Of a stretch of 64,000 bases of DNA, positions 16,925-25,296 are shown piece after piece. The notes under the pieces are model-generated. The model ran no database searches and was not told where the DNA came from. It was given only the letters and a program-made list of their open reading frames with translations. Source of the stretch: Methylobacterium tardum (GTDB taxonomy: Bacteria > Pseudomonadota > Alphaproteobacteria > Rhizobiales > Beijerinckiaceae); assembly GCF_023546765.1 (NCBI RefSeq), contig NZ_CP097484.1, forward strand, positions 3,008,001 through 3,072,000, in the 5' to 3' direction. The position numbers were made by a program, and so were the translations under genes. Positions within the stretch are counted from its first letter, which is position 1. Each line of letters opens with the position of its first letter.

Positions 16925-19900
16925 GACACCGCCTCCCGCTGCCGGAGCACGTCCGGACGGGCTTTGCGGCCAGGCCGAATGTTGCAGGTGATCGCCTTGG
17001 TGGTGTGGATGCTGGTGTTGGCATCACCCGTGATCGCGAGCAGCACATTGGCGACGTCGCCCCGCGCGTAGCCCTGCCACCCGTAGACCCAGGGCATCCC
17101 GATCTGGTGGACCACTCGGCCGTCGATGCGGAACGGCTTGAGCCGCTCCGTCACCATGGCGCGGACCTCGACCTCACCCCGCAGGGTGGAGATCACGGTC
17201 CAGCCGAGATGGTCGATTCCGAGATTCGCGGCGAGCTCCGGCGAAATCTCCACAAAGGCCTCGGGCTGCAGCTCCGCCGTGTGCGGCATCACCCGGGTGG
17301 CGATGCCGCCACAATGCATCTCGGTCAGGCGGAAGGTGGTGAAGATGTATGGGAAGCGCGGGTCGGCGGTGGCGTGGAGTTCGTTGCCGGGACGTCCCCA
17401 GAGCTTCGCGGTCGGATTGCGCTGCTGCTTCGGGTAGAGCGGGTTCCGGACCGGGCTCTCGATCGGCTCGTAATGCGTCGGCAGCGGGCCGTCCTTCAAG
17501 CCGGTCGGCACGAACAGCGCGCACTTGCCATCCGCCTCCATGATGAACGGGTCGTCACCGCCGAGCGCGTCCATGCCGTGGGGGTGCTTCGACCAGTCCG
17601 GGCGGTAATCGGGTCGCTTGTCGGCCACGAAGTCCGGCACATCGTCACCGGTCCATTTGGCCTGCGCCTCGTCCCACCAGATCATCTTCTTGCGCTCCGA
17701 CCAGGGCTTCCCGGCGGGGTCCGCGGAGGCTCGATTGTAGAGCGTCCGGCGATTGAGTGGCCAGGTCCAGGCCCAACCGAGATGGGCACCGGACTCGCCC
17801 GGTCCGTCCGGCCGGCGCGAGCGGGAGAGGTTCTTCCCCGCCTCCGGGAAGATGCCGCAATACATCCAGCCGCCGCAGGCGGTGGAGCCGTCGTCCTTAA
17901 GCTGGCGATAGTCTGGCACCTGGCGCCCGTCCGCGACGGTCCGACCGTTGATCTCGCGCAGCACTGCCTCAGCGTCGGGCTCCTGCTTCTCGCCCTTGAG
18001 TTCGTAACCCCAGGTCAGCGCCTGGATCGCCCGGTCCTTCGGCTCGGTGGAATCCCGGTACAGCTCCTTCAGTCGGCGCCCGAGATGGACGATGAACCAG
18101 AGGTCCGAGCGGCTGTCGCCGGCGCCTCACAGACCACGTCGTGCCACTGGACGAGGCGGCTCGTGTTGGTCACCGACCCGTCCTTCTCCCCCGGCATGGC
18201 AGCGGGCAGGAAAAACATCTCGGTGCCGATCTCTTCGGGCCGGACCTCGCCCTTGCGGACGCGGTGGCCCTGCTGCCAGAAATTGGCGGTCTCTGTCATG
18301 GCAAAGTCGCGCACGACCATCCATTCGAGATTGGCGAAGCCGCGCTCCACGAGTTCGGAGTTCACCGCTCCTACGGCCGGGTTCTGGCCCAGGATGAATT
18401 GCCCCTTCACGACCCGGTCCGACATCGCCATGGTCATCGGCTCCTGGGAGGCGTCGCCGGTGAGCTTGGGCAGAAACTGGTAGCCCCACTCATTACCGGC
18501 CGTCGCGGCCTCCCCGTACCAAGCCTTCAGCAGGCTGATCACGTATTTCGGCATGTTCGACCACCAGCCCGTGGGCGGCGTTTCGGTCTTGAGATACCGG
18601 TCCAGGGTGGCGTGGTCGTGGAAGACGTTCGGCTGCGGCAGGTAGGTCGGCAGCATGTTGTAGAGCGTTGGGATGTCGGTGGAGCCCTGAATGCTGACAT
18701 GGCCGCGCAGCGCCATGATGCCGCCGCCCGGGCGCCCGATATTGCCGAGCAGGCCCTGGATGATGCTTGCCGCCCGGATGATCTGGACGCCGGTGGAATG
18801 GTGCGTCCAGCCCACCGCGTAGGTGAAGGCCCCGGTCTTCTCCCGCCCCGAGTTCTTCGCGAAGATCTCGGTGATCCGGACGAACAAGTCCTTCGGGCAA
18901 CCTGTCACCCGCTCGACCATCTCGGGCGTGTAGCGCGCGTAATGGCGCTTCATGATCTGGTAGACGCAGTTCGGGTGCTGCAGGGTCGGGTCCTGCGCCG
19001 GCGGCGACCGGGTCATGCTCTCGAAGGCTTCGCCCTCGTTCGACGCGCCTTCCTGGGACTGCACCCGGTGCTCAGCCACGGGCGAGGGCACGGTCTTGCC
19101 GGCGTATTGCCACGTGTCCTGCGAGTAGGTCCCGGCCACCGGGTCGTAGCCAGAGAACAGGCCCTCGTTCTGCTCAGGGTCGCCGTAGCCCTCCTCGATG
19201 ATGTGACTGATGTTCGTGTAGACCAGGGCGAAATCCCGGAACCACAAGTCGTTTTCCAGGATGTGGCGGATCATCCCCCCGAGGAACGCGATGTCGCTGC
19301 CCGAGCGAATCGGCGCGTAGATGTCGGCGAGCGCGCTGGTGCGGGTGAAGCGCGGGTCGATGTGGATGACGGTCGCGCCGCGGCGTTGGGCCTCCACGAC
19401 GAAGCGGAAACCCACCGGATGGTTCTCCGCGATGTTGGAGCCCATCTCGATAATGCAGTCGGAATTGGCGAGGTCCCACAGCGCCATGGTGGCGGCGCCG
19501 CGCCCGAAGGTGGTGCCCAGACTGGGCACCGAGGACGAGTGTCAGATGCGCGCCTGGTTCTCGATGTTCACCATCCCGAGGCCGCCGCCGAACAGCTTCT
19601 TGATGAGGTAGTTCTCCTCGTTGTCCATGGTGGCACCCCCGAGGGAGCCCAGGCCCAACGTATGATTGATGATCCGGCCGTCAGGCAGGGTCTCGGCGAA
19701 GGTCTCGTCGCGGACCTGCTTGGTGAGCTGGGCGATGCGCTCCATCGCCCAGGCCAGCGGCCGCTTCTCCCAGCGGTCTGAATAGGGGGCGCGATAGAGC
19801 ACGTCACTGATCCGCTCCGGGGAGAGCAGCATGCCCAGCGTCCCGGCACCCTTCGGGCACAGGGTCCCCTGATTGATCGGGCTGCGCGGGTCGCCCTCCA

Positions 19901-20135
19901 CGTGGATCGGCTTGCCGTTCTTGGCGTAGATCAGCTGGCCGCAGCCCACTGCGCAGAACGGGCAGACGCTGGTGCCGATCCGGTCGGCCTCCTCCAAGCG
20001 CGGGCGCAGGTTCGCCGAGGTCGTGCTCCGGGCCGCCTCGGACATGACACTCTGCCCAGCGAGCTGGCGGGGGAGCGACCAGTCCCGCACGAAACCTGCC
20101 ACCCTCTCCGACAAACGCCTGCGGATCGTCGCCAT
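16921..20135 (-). CDS. fdnG: Selenocysteine formate dehydrogenase, catalytic alpha subunit (one frameshift)
   Basis: The molybdenum/tungsten-bis(pterin) subunit that oxidises formate to CO2. From ATG 20135 it encodes about 1071 residues if UGA at 19542-19544 is read as selenocysteine (residue 198) and a single missing base near 18120 is restored. A [4Fe-4S] motif lies near the N-terminus (CPFCAVGCGQ, then TLCPKGAG). The Sec context NQARI-U-HSSSVPSLGTTFGRG matches the formate dehydrogenase N/O family, with the conserved His after U. Beyond 18120 the minus frame shifts: QWHDVVCEAP continues as GDSRSDLWFIVHLGRRLKEL only in the -1 frame, then runs to the stop at 16921. No twin-arginine signal core is seen, although family members are usually exported. 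The beta and NrfD subunits are divergent from 20592. Confidence 0.9.
18119..18122 (-). other. Single-base frameshift in fdnG
   Basis: On the minus strand GAGGCGCC-GGCGAC should read GAGGCGCCC-GGCGAC to join CEAP to GDSRSDLW. One C is missing in a short C run. Without it, translation stops about 20 codons later at 18069. Confidence 0.8.
19512..19544 (-). promoter_or_regulatory. UGA selenocysteine codon and SECIS hairpin
   Basis: On the coding (minus) strand UGA (19544-19542) is followed after exactly 11 bases by the 19-base hairpin GGUGCCC-AGUCU-GGGCACC (19530-19512). The 7-bp stem is perfect and the loop ends in GUCU, as in the E. coli fdhF SECIS, where the stem also begins 11 bases after the UGA and the loop carries GGUCU. 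Confidence 0.85.
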
Positions 20136-20337
20136 GGTGCCACCCGTTGCTCGGCCTTCGTGCCGGTAAGTCGGGTGAGCGTTCGTTTTGTTCCCGGCTC
20201 GGACCGGTCGCGCAAGTAACCCTGCCGTCTGATCTAAGGTGAGCCCGGCGCGGCTCTGAACCTTCCGCCCGGTAGTCGAGTTGTCGGGGCAGTTGCGAGC
20301 GATTCCAGCCTGCAACGGCCGCATCCGGGGACGAGCT
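20136..20337. promoter_or_regulatory. Divergent promoter region of the formate dehydrogenase genes
   Basis: A 202-bp region between fdnG (left) and the small ORF/beta subunit (right). It must hold promoters for both directions. No operator palindrome stands out by eye. Confidence 0.45.
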
Positions 20338-20577
20338 TTGACGTATGTTAAAGAGGGTGTGGTCACCATCGTCCAGGAGAGCCGCTTCCAGCTCACGGAC
20401 GACAACGGGATCGCGCACCTGTTCCTGCTGGACCGCAACGCCGCGGCCGAGCCGGCGCAGCTCGCGCCCCTTCAGGCCCGCCAAGCGCGGGTGCGCGTGA
20501 TCTACGAGCCCGCTCGCAACCTGATCGGACTCGTGGCCCGCTCGGTCACCCTCCTCCCGCACTCCCCAGCCCGCTGA
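20338..20577 (+). CDS. Small beta-rich protein preceding the Fe-S subunit
   Basis: A 79-residue protein starting at TTG 20338, chosen because GGGGA (20327-20331) lies 6 bases before it; an upstream in-frame TTG at 20281 lacks such a site. The sequence (TYVKEGVVTIVQESRFQLTDDNGIAHLF, then RQARVRVIYEPARNLIGLVARSVTL) reads as alternating beta strands, similar to an OB-like or SH3-like fold. It has no cysteines or membrane segment. The next gene begins 14 bp downstream, so it is probably cotranscribed with the formate dehydrogenase beta subunit. Function unknown. Confidence 0.65.
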   Translation: MTYVKEGVVTIVQESRFQLTDDNGIAHLFLLDRNAAAEPAQLAPLQARQARVRVIYEPARNLIGLVARSVTLLPHSPAR

Positions 20578-20591
20578 GGAGGCGTCCGCTG

Positions 20592-21500
20592 ATGAACATG
20601 CACCCCCGTGCCCTCGAGCACGCCTACTCCACCCTGGATCACGTGATCCCCGACGAGTCCGAGCTCACCGCCGGCGTGCGGATCGAGCCGGGGCGGTCCT
20701 ACGGCTTCTTCACCGACACCACGGTCTGCATCGGCTGCAAGGCCTGCGAGGTCGCCTGCAAGGAGTGGAACAACCTCCCGGCCGACAATGTCGGGCTCAC
20801 CGGCCAGAGTTTCGACAACACCGGTGCCCTCTCGGCCAACAGCTGGCGGCACGTGGCCTTCGTCGAAAAGTCGGGCACCCACGGCCTCCGGGACGGCCTG
20901 GACCAGAAGTTCCAGTCCGGCTGGCTGATGATGAGCGACGTGTGCAAGCACTGCCATAACGCCCCCTGCTTGGAAGCCTGCCCAACTGGGGCTCTGTTCA
21001 AGACCGAGTTCGACACGGTCGTGGTCCAGCAGGATATCTGCAATGGCTGCGGCTACTGCGTGCCCGCCTGCCCGTTCGGCGTGGTCGACGTCAGCACGGT
21101 GGACGGCAAGGCGCACAAGTGCACCCTCTGTTACGACCGCCTCAAGGGCGGCCTGGAGCCGGCCTGCGCCAAGTCCTGCCCGACCGACTCGATCCAATTC
21201 GGCGAGCTGTCGGACCTACAGGCCCGAGCGGCAGAGCGGGTGGAGCACCTGCACGGCATCGGCGTCGAGAGCGCCTACCTGTATGGTACCCCCGACGCTC
21301 CGGGAGCGACCGGCGGGCTCGGGCACCTCAACGCCTTCTTCCTGCTGATCGACCGGCCGGAGGTCTATAACCTGCCGGCCGCCCCGACCCGGCCCGCCAA
21401 CCGGGTGGCGCCGAGCCTCGCCACCGGTCTCGCCACGGTGGCCGCCCTGGCGCTGGCGAGCGCCTTCCTGTTCGCGCCGCAGCCGGGGAGGCGCGCGTGA
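20592..21500 (+). CDS. fdnH: Formate dehydrogenase iron-sulfur beta subunit
   Basis: A 302-residue electron-transfer subunit with four cysteine clusters for four [4Fe-4S] centres: CIGCKACEVACKEWN, CKHCHNAPCLEACP, CNGCGYCVPACPFGV and CTLCYDRLKGGLEPACAKSCP. Order and spacing match FdnH/FdoH. After the ferredoxin domains, HLNAFFLLIDRPEVYNLP matches the family tail, and a single membrane helix (LATGLATVAALALASAFLFAP, about residues 275-296) would anchor it. It passes electrons from the alpha subunit to the membrane subunit. GGAGG at 20577-20581 is the likely ribosome-binding site. The stop overlaps the next start (GTGA). Confidence 0.92.
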   Translation: MNMHPRALEHAYSTLDHVIPDESELTAGVRIEPGRSYGFFTDTTVCIGCKACEVACKEWNNLPADNVGLTGQSFDNTGALSANSWRHVAFVEKSGTHGLRDGLDQKFQSGWLMMSDVCKHCHNAPCLEACPTGALFKTEFDTVVVQQDICNGCGYCVPACPFGVVDVSTVDGKAHKCTLCYDRLKGGLEPACAKSCPTDSIQFGELSDLQARAAERVEHLHGIGVESAYLYGTPDAPGATGGLGHLNAFFLLIDRPEVYNLPAAPTRPANRVAPSLATGLATVAALALASAFLFAPQPGRRA

Positions 21501-22555
21501 CCGCCACGATCAGCCCGGACGCGGCTGCTGCCACGCAGGACGGGCCCGAGGACGCGCCGCGCGTTCCTCACCGAGCCACCGAGCCGCCCTCGGTGCACGG
21601 CCGGCCGAACCGGGCCGGCTGGACTGGGCCGACCTATTATGGCCGGGCGCAGCTCAAGGCCTCGCCCTTCGAGAATCCGGTGGTGGGGGGCTATATCTTC
21701 CTCGCCGGCCTGTCGGGCTCGTCCGCGGTGATCGCCGCCTTGGCCGACCTCCGGCAAGGCGCTGCGGCGAGGCCCCTCGTCCGCCGGGGGCGCTACCTTG
21801 CGCTGCTCGGCCCCATCCTCGGGGCGCCGCTGCTGATCTACGACCTGCACACGCCGAAGCGCTTCTACAACATGCTGCGCGTGGCCAAGCACACCTCGCC
21901 GATGTCGATCGGCACCTGGATCCTGATGGGCTTTTCCGGCGCCGCGGGCCTCGCCGCGGCCGCGCAACTCGGCACCGACCTCTGGCCCCGGGCACGGGGC
22001 CTGAACGGCCTCGCCCGAGCCGCCCAGGTACCGGCGGCGCTCACCGGCTTGGGTCTCTCGACCTACACGGCCTCGCTCCTCTCGGCGACCTCGACGCCCC
22101 TCTGGGCGGCGGCCCCGCAAAGCCTCGCCATGCGCTTCGGTGCCTCGTCGATGGCCTCGGCGGCCTCTGCCCTGGCGCTGACCGAGCCGGAACCGGACCG
22201 CCGCCGGGCGCTGGAAGGCACGGCCGCAGCGGCGCTCGCCGTCGAGCTAGTGGGCGCTGCGATCTCGCACGCAACCTACCGGCGCGCGGGCGTCGCGGGC
22301 GCACTGAGGGGGAAGGCTGGACAGGTGGAGCACCTGGGAGCCACGTTGCTCGGGACCGCCCTACCGCTTGGAATCCTCGCGGCCTCGCTCCTCACCCGCC
22401 GGGGATTACCGCGTCCGGTGACCGCGCTGGCGGCAGTCGCCACGCTGGCGGGTGCCGCGGCCCTGCGCGTATCGATCATGGCGGCGGGCGACCAATCCGC
22501 CGAGGATCCGAACGTGAGCTTCCGCTTCAGCCAGCCAGAGAACTTACCCCCGTGA
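21497..22555 (+). CDS. nrfD: NrfD-type membrane subunit of formate dehydrogenase
   Basis: A 352-residue polysulfide-reductase NrfD-like membrane anchor that should pass electrons to quinone in place of the cytochrome b of FDH-N. After a hydrophilic start come about eight hydrophobic segments: GYIFLAGLSGSSAVIAALADL, YLALLGPILGAPLLIYDLHTP, MSIGTWILMGFSGAAGLAAA and others. The NrfD signature PKRFYNMLRVAKHTSPMSIGTW, around the conserved K-RF-M-R and W, is clear. It starts at GTG 21497, overlapping the fdnH stop by 4 bases. A strong hairpin lies 170 bp downstream at 22726-22754. Confidence 0.87.
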   Translation: MTATISPDAAAATQDGPEDAPRVPHRATEPPSVHGRPNRAGWTGPTYYGRAQLKASPFENPVVGGYIFLAGLSGSSAVIAALADLRQGAAARPLVRRGRYLALLGPILGAPLLIYDLHTPKRFYNMLRVAKHTSPMSIGTWILMGFSGAAGLAAAAQLGTDLWPRARGLNGLARAAQVPAALTGLGLSTYTASLLSATSTPLWAAAPQSLAMRFGASSMASAASALALTEPEPDRRRALEGTAAAALAVELVGAAISHATYRRAGVAGALRGKAGQVEHLGATLLGTALPLGILAASLLTRRGLPRPVTALAAVATLAGAAALRVSIMAAGDQSAEDPNVSFRFSQPENLPP

Positions 22556-22725
22556 GTGGCTAAGCCCTGCTGAGCAACGTTGGTCTGGCAACGCCAAAAC
22601 GGATCGGCGCCTGTTCTCACATCGCCCGCTATCGCCCAAGCCGCAGCATGAGCGGCTATGACAGGTCGACTTCGGCCACATCCCAGCGCGCCGTCAGGTG
22701 GCAGGTGACCTCGATCCGCCCAGAT

Positions 22726-22754
22726 TGTCTCAGGCGGCGTAAACCGCCGAGACA
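22726..22754. terminator. Strong hairpin downstream of the FDH operon
   Basis: TGTCTC-a-GGCGG / CCGCC-GAGACA around a CGTAAA loop: 11 bp with a single bulged A, 170 bp after the nrfD stop. There is no T-run. It could be a terminator or a processing hairpin. Confidence 0.45.
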
Positions 22755-22859
22755 GTCGACACGCCGAGAAGACCGGCAGATTTTCGAGACTGCCTGTAAC
22801 CTGCGCTGCTCGATATCCGCTTTGCGGGAGAGCGCCGAGTCGGCTGAGTAAGCCGCAAT

Positions 22860-22968
22860 GGGCGCGAAGCCGAATGTCCGGTTTTGCGCGTGATGGCGAT
22901 CCGGCGTGACGCACTCTGGCCGAAAGCGGCTGGTCCGCTTCGGAGCGCAAGCAGCAGGTTAGCGGACG
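22860..22968. repeat. Intergenic element, copy C
   Basis: GGGCGCGAAGCCGAA begins at 22860, 56 bases before the core 22916-22939, which is identical to copy A over 24 bp. GTCCGCT is followed after 21 bases by AGCGGAC. Length and geometry equal those of copy A. Confidence 0.75.
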
Positions 22969-23190
22969 CTTTCCGATGCCCTGAGCTTAAGCTCGATCCG
23001 ACACGGTGGCCCCCGGCGGGCAAAAATTCCCTATGACGGCAACGCGGATCACGCCGTGAACCTGGCGATCAAAATCACCAACACCACCGCCTTGCTGCGT
23101 ACCGCGGTGCTACTAATCAACTCGGTGATAGCCGAGCCAAAGATCCGCTTTCAGTCCTCAAAGTTCCGCACAGTAGCAACCTAGAGTAAA

Positions 23191-23221
23191 GCAAGGCCGC
23201 CCGGCTTCCGAGCGGCCTTGC
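23191..23221. terminator. Perfect 10-bp stem hairpin
   Basis: GCAAGGCCGC (23191-23200) and GCGGCCTTGC (23212-23221) pair perfectly around an 11-base loop. The GC-rich stem is terminator-like, but no T-run follows on either strand. Confidence 0.5.
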
Positions 23222-23706
23222 CGTTGCTGCATCAAGCGTGACTGCCGCCCATTCCACGACCTTTTCGAGTCTGCGCGTGGGCCAAGCCATGGTCGGCCTG
23301 CCCGAGCCCTGACAGGCGTCCGTCAGTCCTGGGCGGACTGTGCGCTTGGCCCTTGCAGATGGAGAGGGCAGCCGCCGAGCCGCGCAACTCCACGGCACGG
23401 ATGCGCTGGCTATGAGCCAGCGCACGCAACGTCGGAACGTGCACGTCCAGCGGCCTGCGCACCGCCAAGTCCGCCAGGGCATCGGCATGGACCTCACGCC
23501 CGACGGCTTCGTCCAACAGGCGGCGCATCAAGACGCGTGTCCCGACGCGCATCCAGTCTAGTCACTTCGTTGCCTGGTAATGCCAAGTCCCTCGACATGG
23601 AGATGCCGACGCGACCAATGACGGTCAATTCGCTCAGGGACCGGCAGGCCTTGCCGCCGCCGCTTTCCGGTCCCACTTGGCGCCCGCGCCGGTTCCGGAG
23701 CGGGAA

Positions 23707-24879
23707 GTGTCCTTCTTCCCCATCCCACCCGCCGCCTCGGCGAAGGAGAGCTGGGTGGAGCGAGCCGCGAACCTGACGGCGGACGATTTTCGCGCGCTCG
23801 CTGACGCGCTACCGCAGATGGCCTGGGTCGCCGAGCCAAACGGCGACATCATTTGGTATAACCGCCGTTGGTACGACTACACGGGCACCACCATCGAGCA
23901 GATGCGTGGATGGGGCTGGCGCGACGTCCACCACCCCGACCACGTCGAGCGCGTCGTCGCGCGCATCAGCGAGGCATTCCGGACCGGCGAGCCTTGGAAG
24001 GATACTTTCCCGCTCCGCGGGGTCGACGGCGAGTACCGCTGGTTTCTATCGCTGGCACAACCGCATCGCGGTCCGGACGGACGCATCCTGCGCTGGTTCG
24101 GGACCAACACCGACATCACCGAGCGCAAGGGGATGGAACGCCGGCTCGCCCGGCATGCCATCGACCTGCGCCGCTCCAACGAGGAGTTGGAGCAGTTCGC
24201 CTACGTCGCCTCACACGACCTCAAGGCGCCGCTTCGCGGCATCGAGAACCTCGTTGGATGGATCGAGGAGGACCTCGAAGGTTCGCTGACCGGCGACGTC
24301 CTGACGAACATGGAGTTGCTGAAAAGCCGGGTACGTCGGCTCGACAGCCTGCTCGGCGACCTCCTGGCCTACTCGCGGGCGGGTCGTGGGGAGGCTACCA
24401 TCGACAAGATCGACACGAAGGCGCTCGTCGAGGAACTCGCCGTCCTCGTCAGCCCGCAGGAAGGGTTCACCATCACGGGGGATACCTCCCTCCCGACCCT
24501 CCAGGCCGCCCGGGCACCGCTCACCCAAGCCTTGCAGAACCTCATCGGCAACGCCATCAAGCACCACGACCGGCCGGCCGAGGGGCACATCTTGGTCGAG
24601 GCCAAGCCGACGGGGGACGCGGTCGAGTTCGTCGTGACCGACGACGGTCCGGGCATCCCCGAGCAGTTCCGCGAGCGCGTGTTCGGCATGTTCCAGACGC
24701 TCAAGCCTCGCGACGAGGTCGAGGGCAGCGGCATGGGGCTCGCCATCGTGCGCAAGCTGGTCGACCGGCAGGGCGGCAAGGTCTGGCTCGCGGACGGACC
24801 GAACGGCCGCGGGCTGGCGGTGCATTTCACGTGGCCGCGCGACGGCGGGAAGGGGCGGACGGATGGGTTCGACGGTTAA
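23707..24879 (+). CDS. PAS-domain sensor histidine kinase
   Basis: A cytoplasmic kinase of about 390 residues. A PAS_3-type domain (about 28-140: ADALPQMAWVAEPNGDIIWY, GVDGEYRWFLSLAQPHRGPDGRI, FGTNTDITERK) is followed by a dimerisation domain with the phosphoacceptor His in FAYVASHDLKAPLRGIENLV. The ATPase domain has N-box LIGNAIKHHDRP, G1 DDGPGIPE and G2 GSGMGLAIVRKLVD. GTG 23707 was chosen because GGAG at 23697-23700 precedes it by 6 bases; a TTG at 23677 is the alternative. The response regulator at 24863 overlaps its 3' end, so they form a pair. This layout resembles phytochrome-associated kinases, but no bilin domain is present. Confidence 0.87.
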   Translation: MSFFPIPPAASAKESWVERAANLTADDFRALADALPQMAWVAEPNGDIIWYNRRWYDYTGTTIEQMRGWGWRDVHHPDHVERVVARISEAFRTGEPWKDTFPLRGVDGEYRWFLSLAQPHRGPDGRILRWFGTNTDITERKGMERRLARHAIDLRRSNEELEQFAYVASHDLKAPLRGIENLVGWIEEDLEGSLTGDVLTNMELLKSRVRRLDSLLGDLLAYSRAGRGEATIDKIDTKALVEELAVLVSPQEGFTITGDTSLPTLQAARAPLTQALQNLIGNAIKHHDRPAEGHILVEAKPTGDAVEFVVTDDGPGIPEQFRERVFGMFQTLKPRDEVEGSGMGLAIVRKLVDRQGGKVWLADGPNGRGLAVHFTWPRDGGKGRTDGFDG

Positions 24880-25288
24880 CATCCTGCTGGTCGGCGACGA
24901 TGAGGTTGACGTCCAGGGGCTGAAGCGCGCCTTCAAGAAGAGCAAGATCGGCAACCCGATCACGGTCGCCCGCGACGGCATCGAGGCGCTGGAAATCCTG
25001 CGCGGCGAGAACGGCCGCGAGCGCCTGCCAAAACCGCACCTGATCCTGCTCGACCTGAATATGCCGCGCATGAACGGCATCGAGTTCCTGGAAGCCGTGC
25101 GCGCCGACGAGGATCTGCGCTCGGCGGTGGTGTTCATGATCACCACGTCGAAGGCCGACGAGGACCGGATGCGCGCCTACGGGCACAACGTCGCCGGGTA
25201 CATCGTCAAGCGCGACCCGGCCAACACCTTCATGGAGGCGGTCGCGCTGCTGGAGCATTACTGGAAGGTCGTGGAGTTCCCGGCGTAG
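24863..25288 (+). CDS. Single-domain response regulator (Rcp1-like)
   Basis: A 141-residue stand-alone receiver. The acidic pocket is LVGDDEVD and the phosphoacceptor Asp lies in LILLDLNMPRMNGIEFL (about residue 67), with Thr in FMITTSKADED and Lys in GYIVKRDPANTF. The long insertion before LILLD and the C-terminal VALLEHYWKVVEFP are typical of the Rcp1 type paired with phytochrome-like or PAS kinases. It overlaps the kinase stop by 17 bp, and the next gene starts 9 bp later, so the three are one operon. Confidence 0.88.
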   Translation: MGSTVNILLVGDDEVDVQGLKRAFKKSKIGNPITVARDGIEALEILRGENGRERLPKPHLILLDLNMPRMNGIEFLEAVRADEDLRSAVVFMITTSKADEDRMRAYGHNVAGYIVKRDPANTFMEAVALLEHYWKVVEFPA

Positions 25289-25296
25289 CCGACCCC

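Larger units (their letters stand above)
22556..23706. other. 1.15-kb non-coding or decayed region after the FDH operon
   Basis: No convincing gene in 1151 bp. It holds a hairpin (22726-22754), repeat copy C (22860-22968) and a second hairpin (23191-23221). A minus-strand open frame at 23232-23552 has a stretch (LLDEAVGREVHADALADLAV, then VPTLRAL) that vaguely recalls the C-terminal region of ketopantoate reductase; it could be a relic, but this is weak. Confidence 0.5.

Noticed and set aside
23232..23552. 106-codon minus-strand frame suggesting ketopantoate reductase C-terminus
   Set aside because: Similarity limited to about 35 residues, with no other family parts; noted only as a possible relic.
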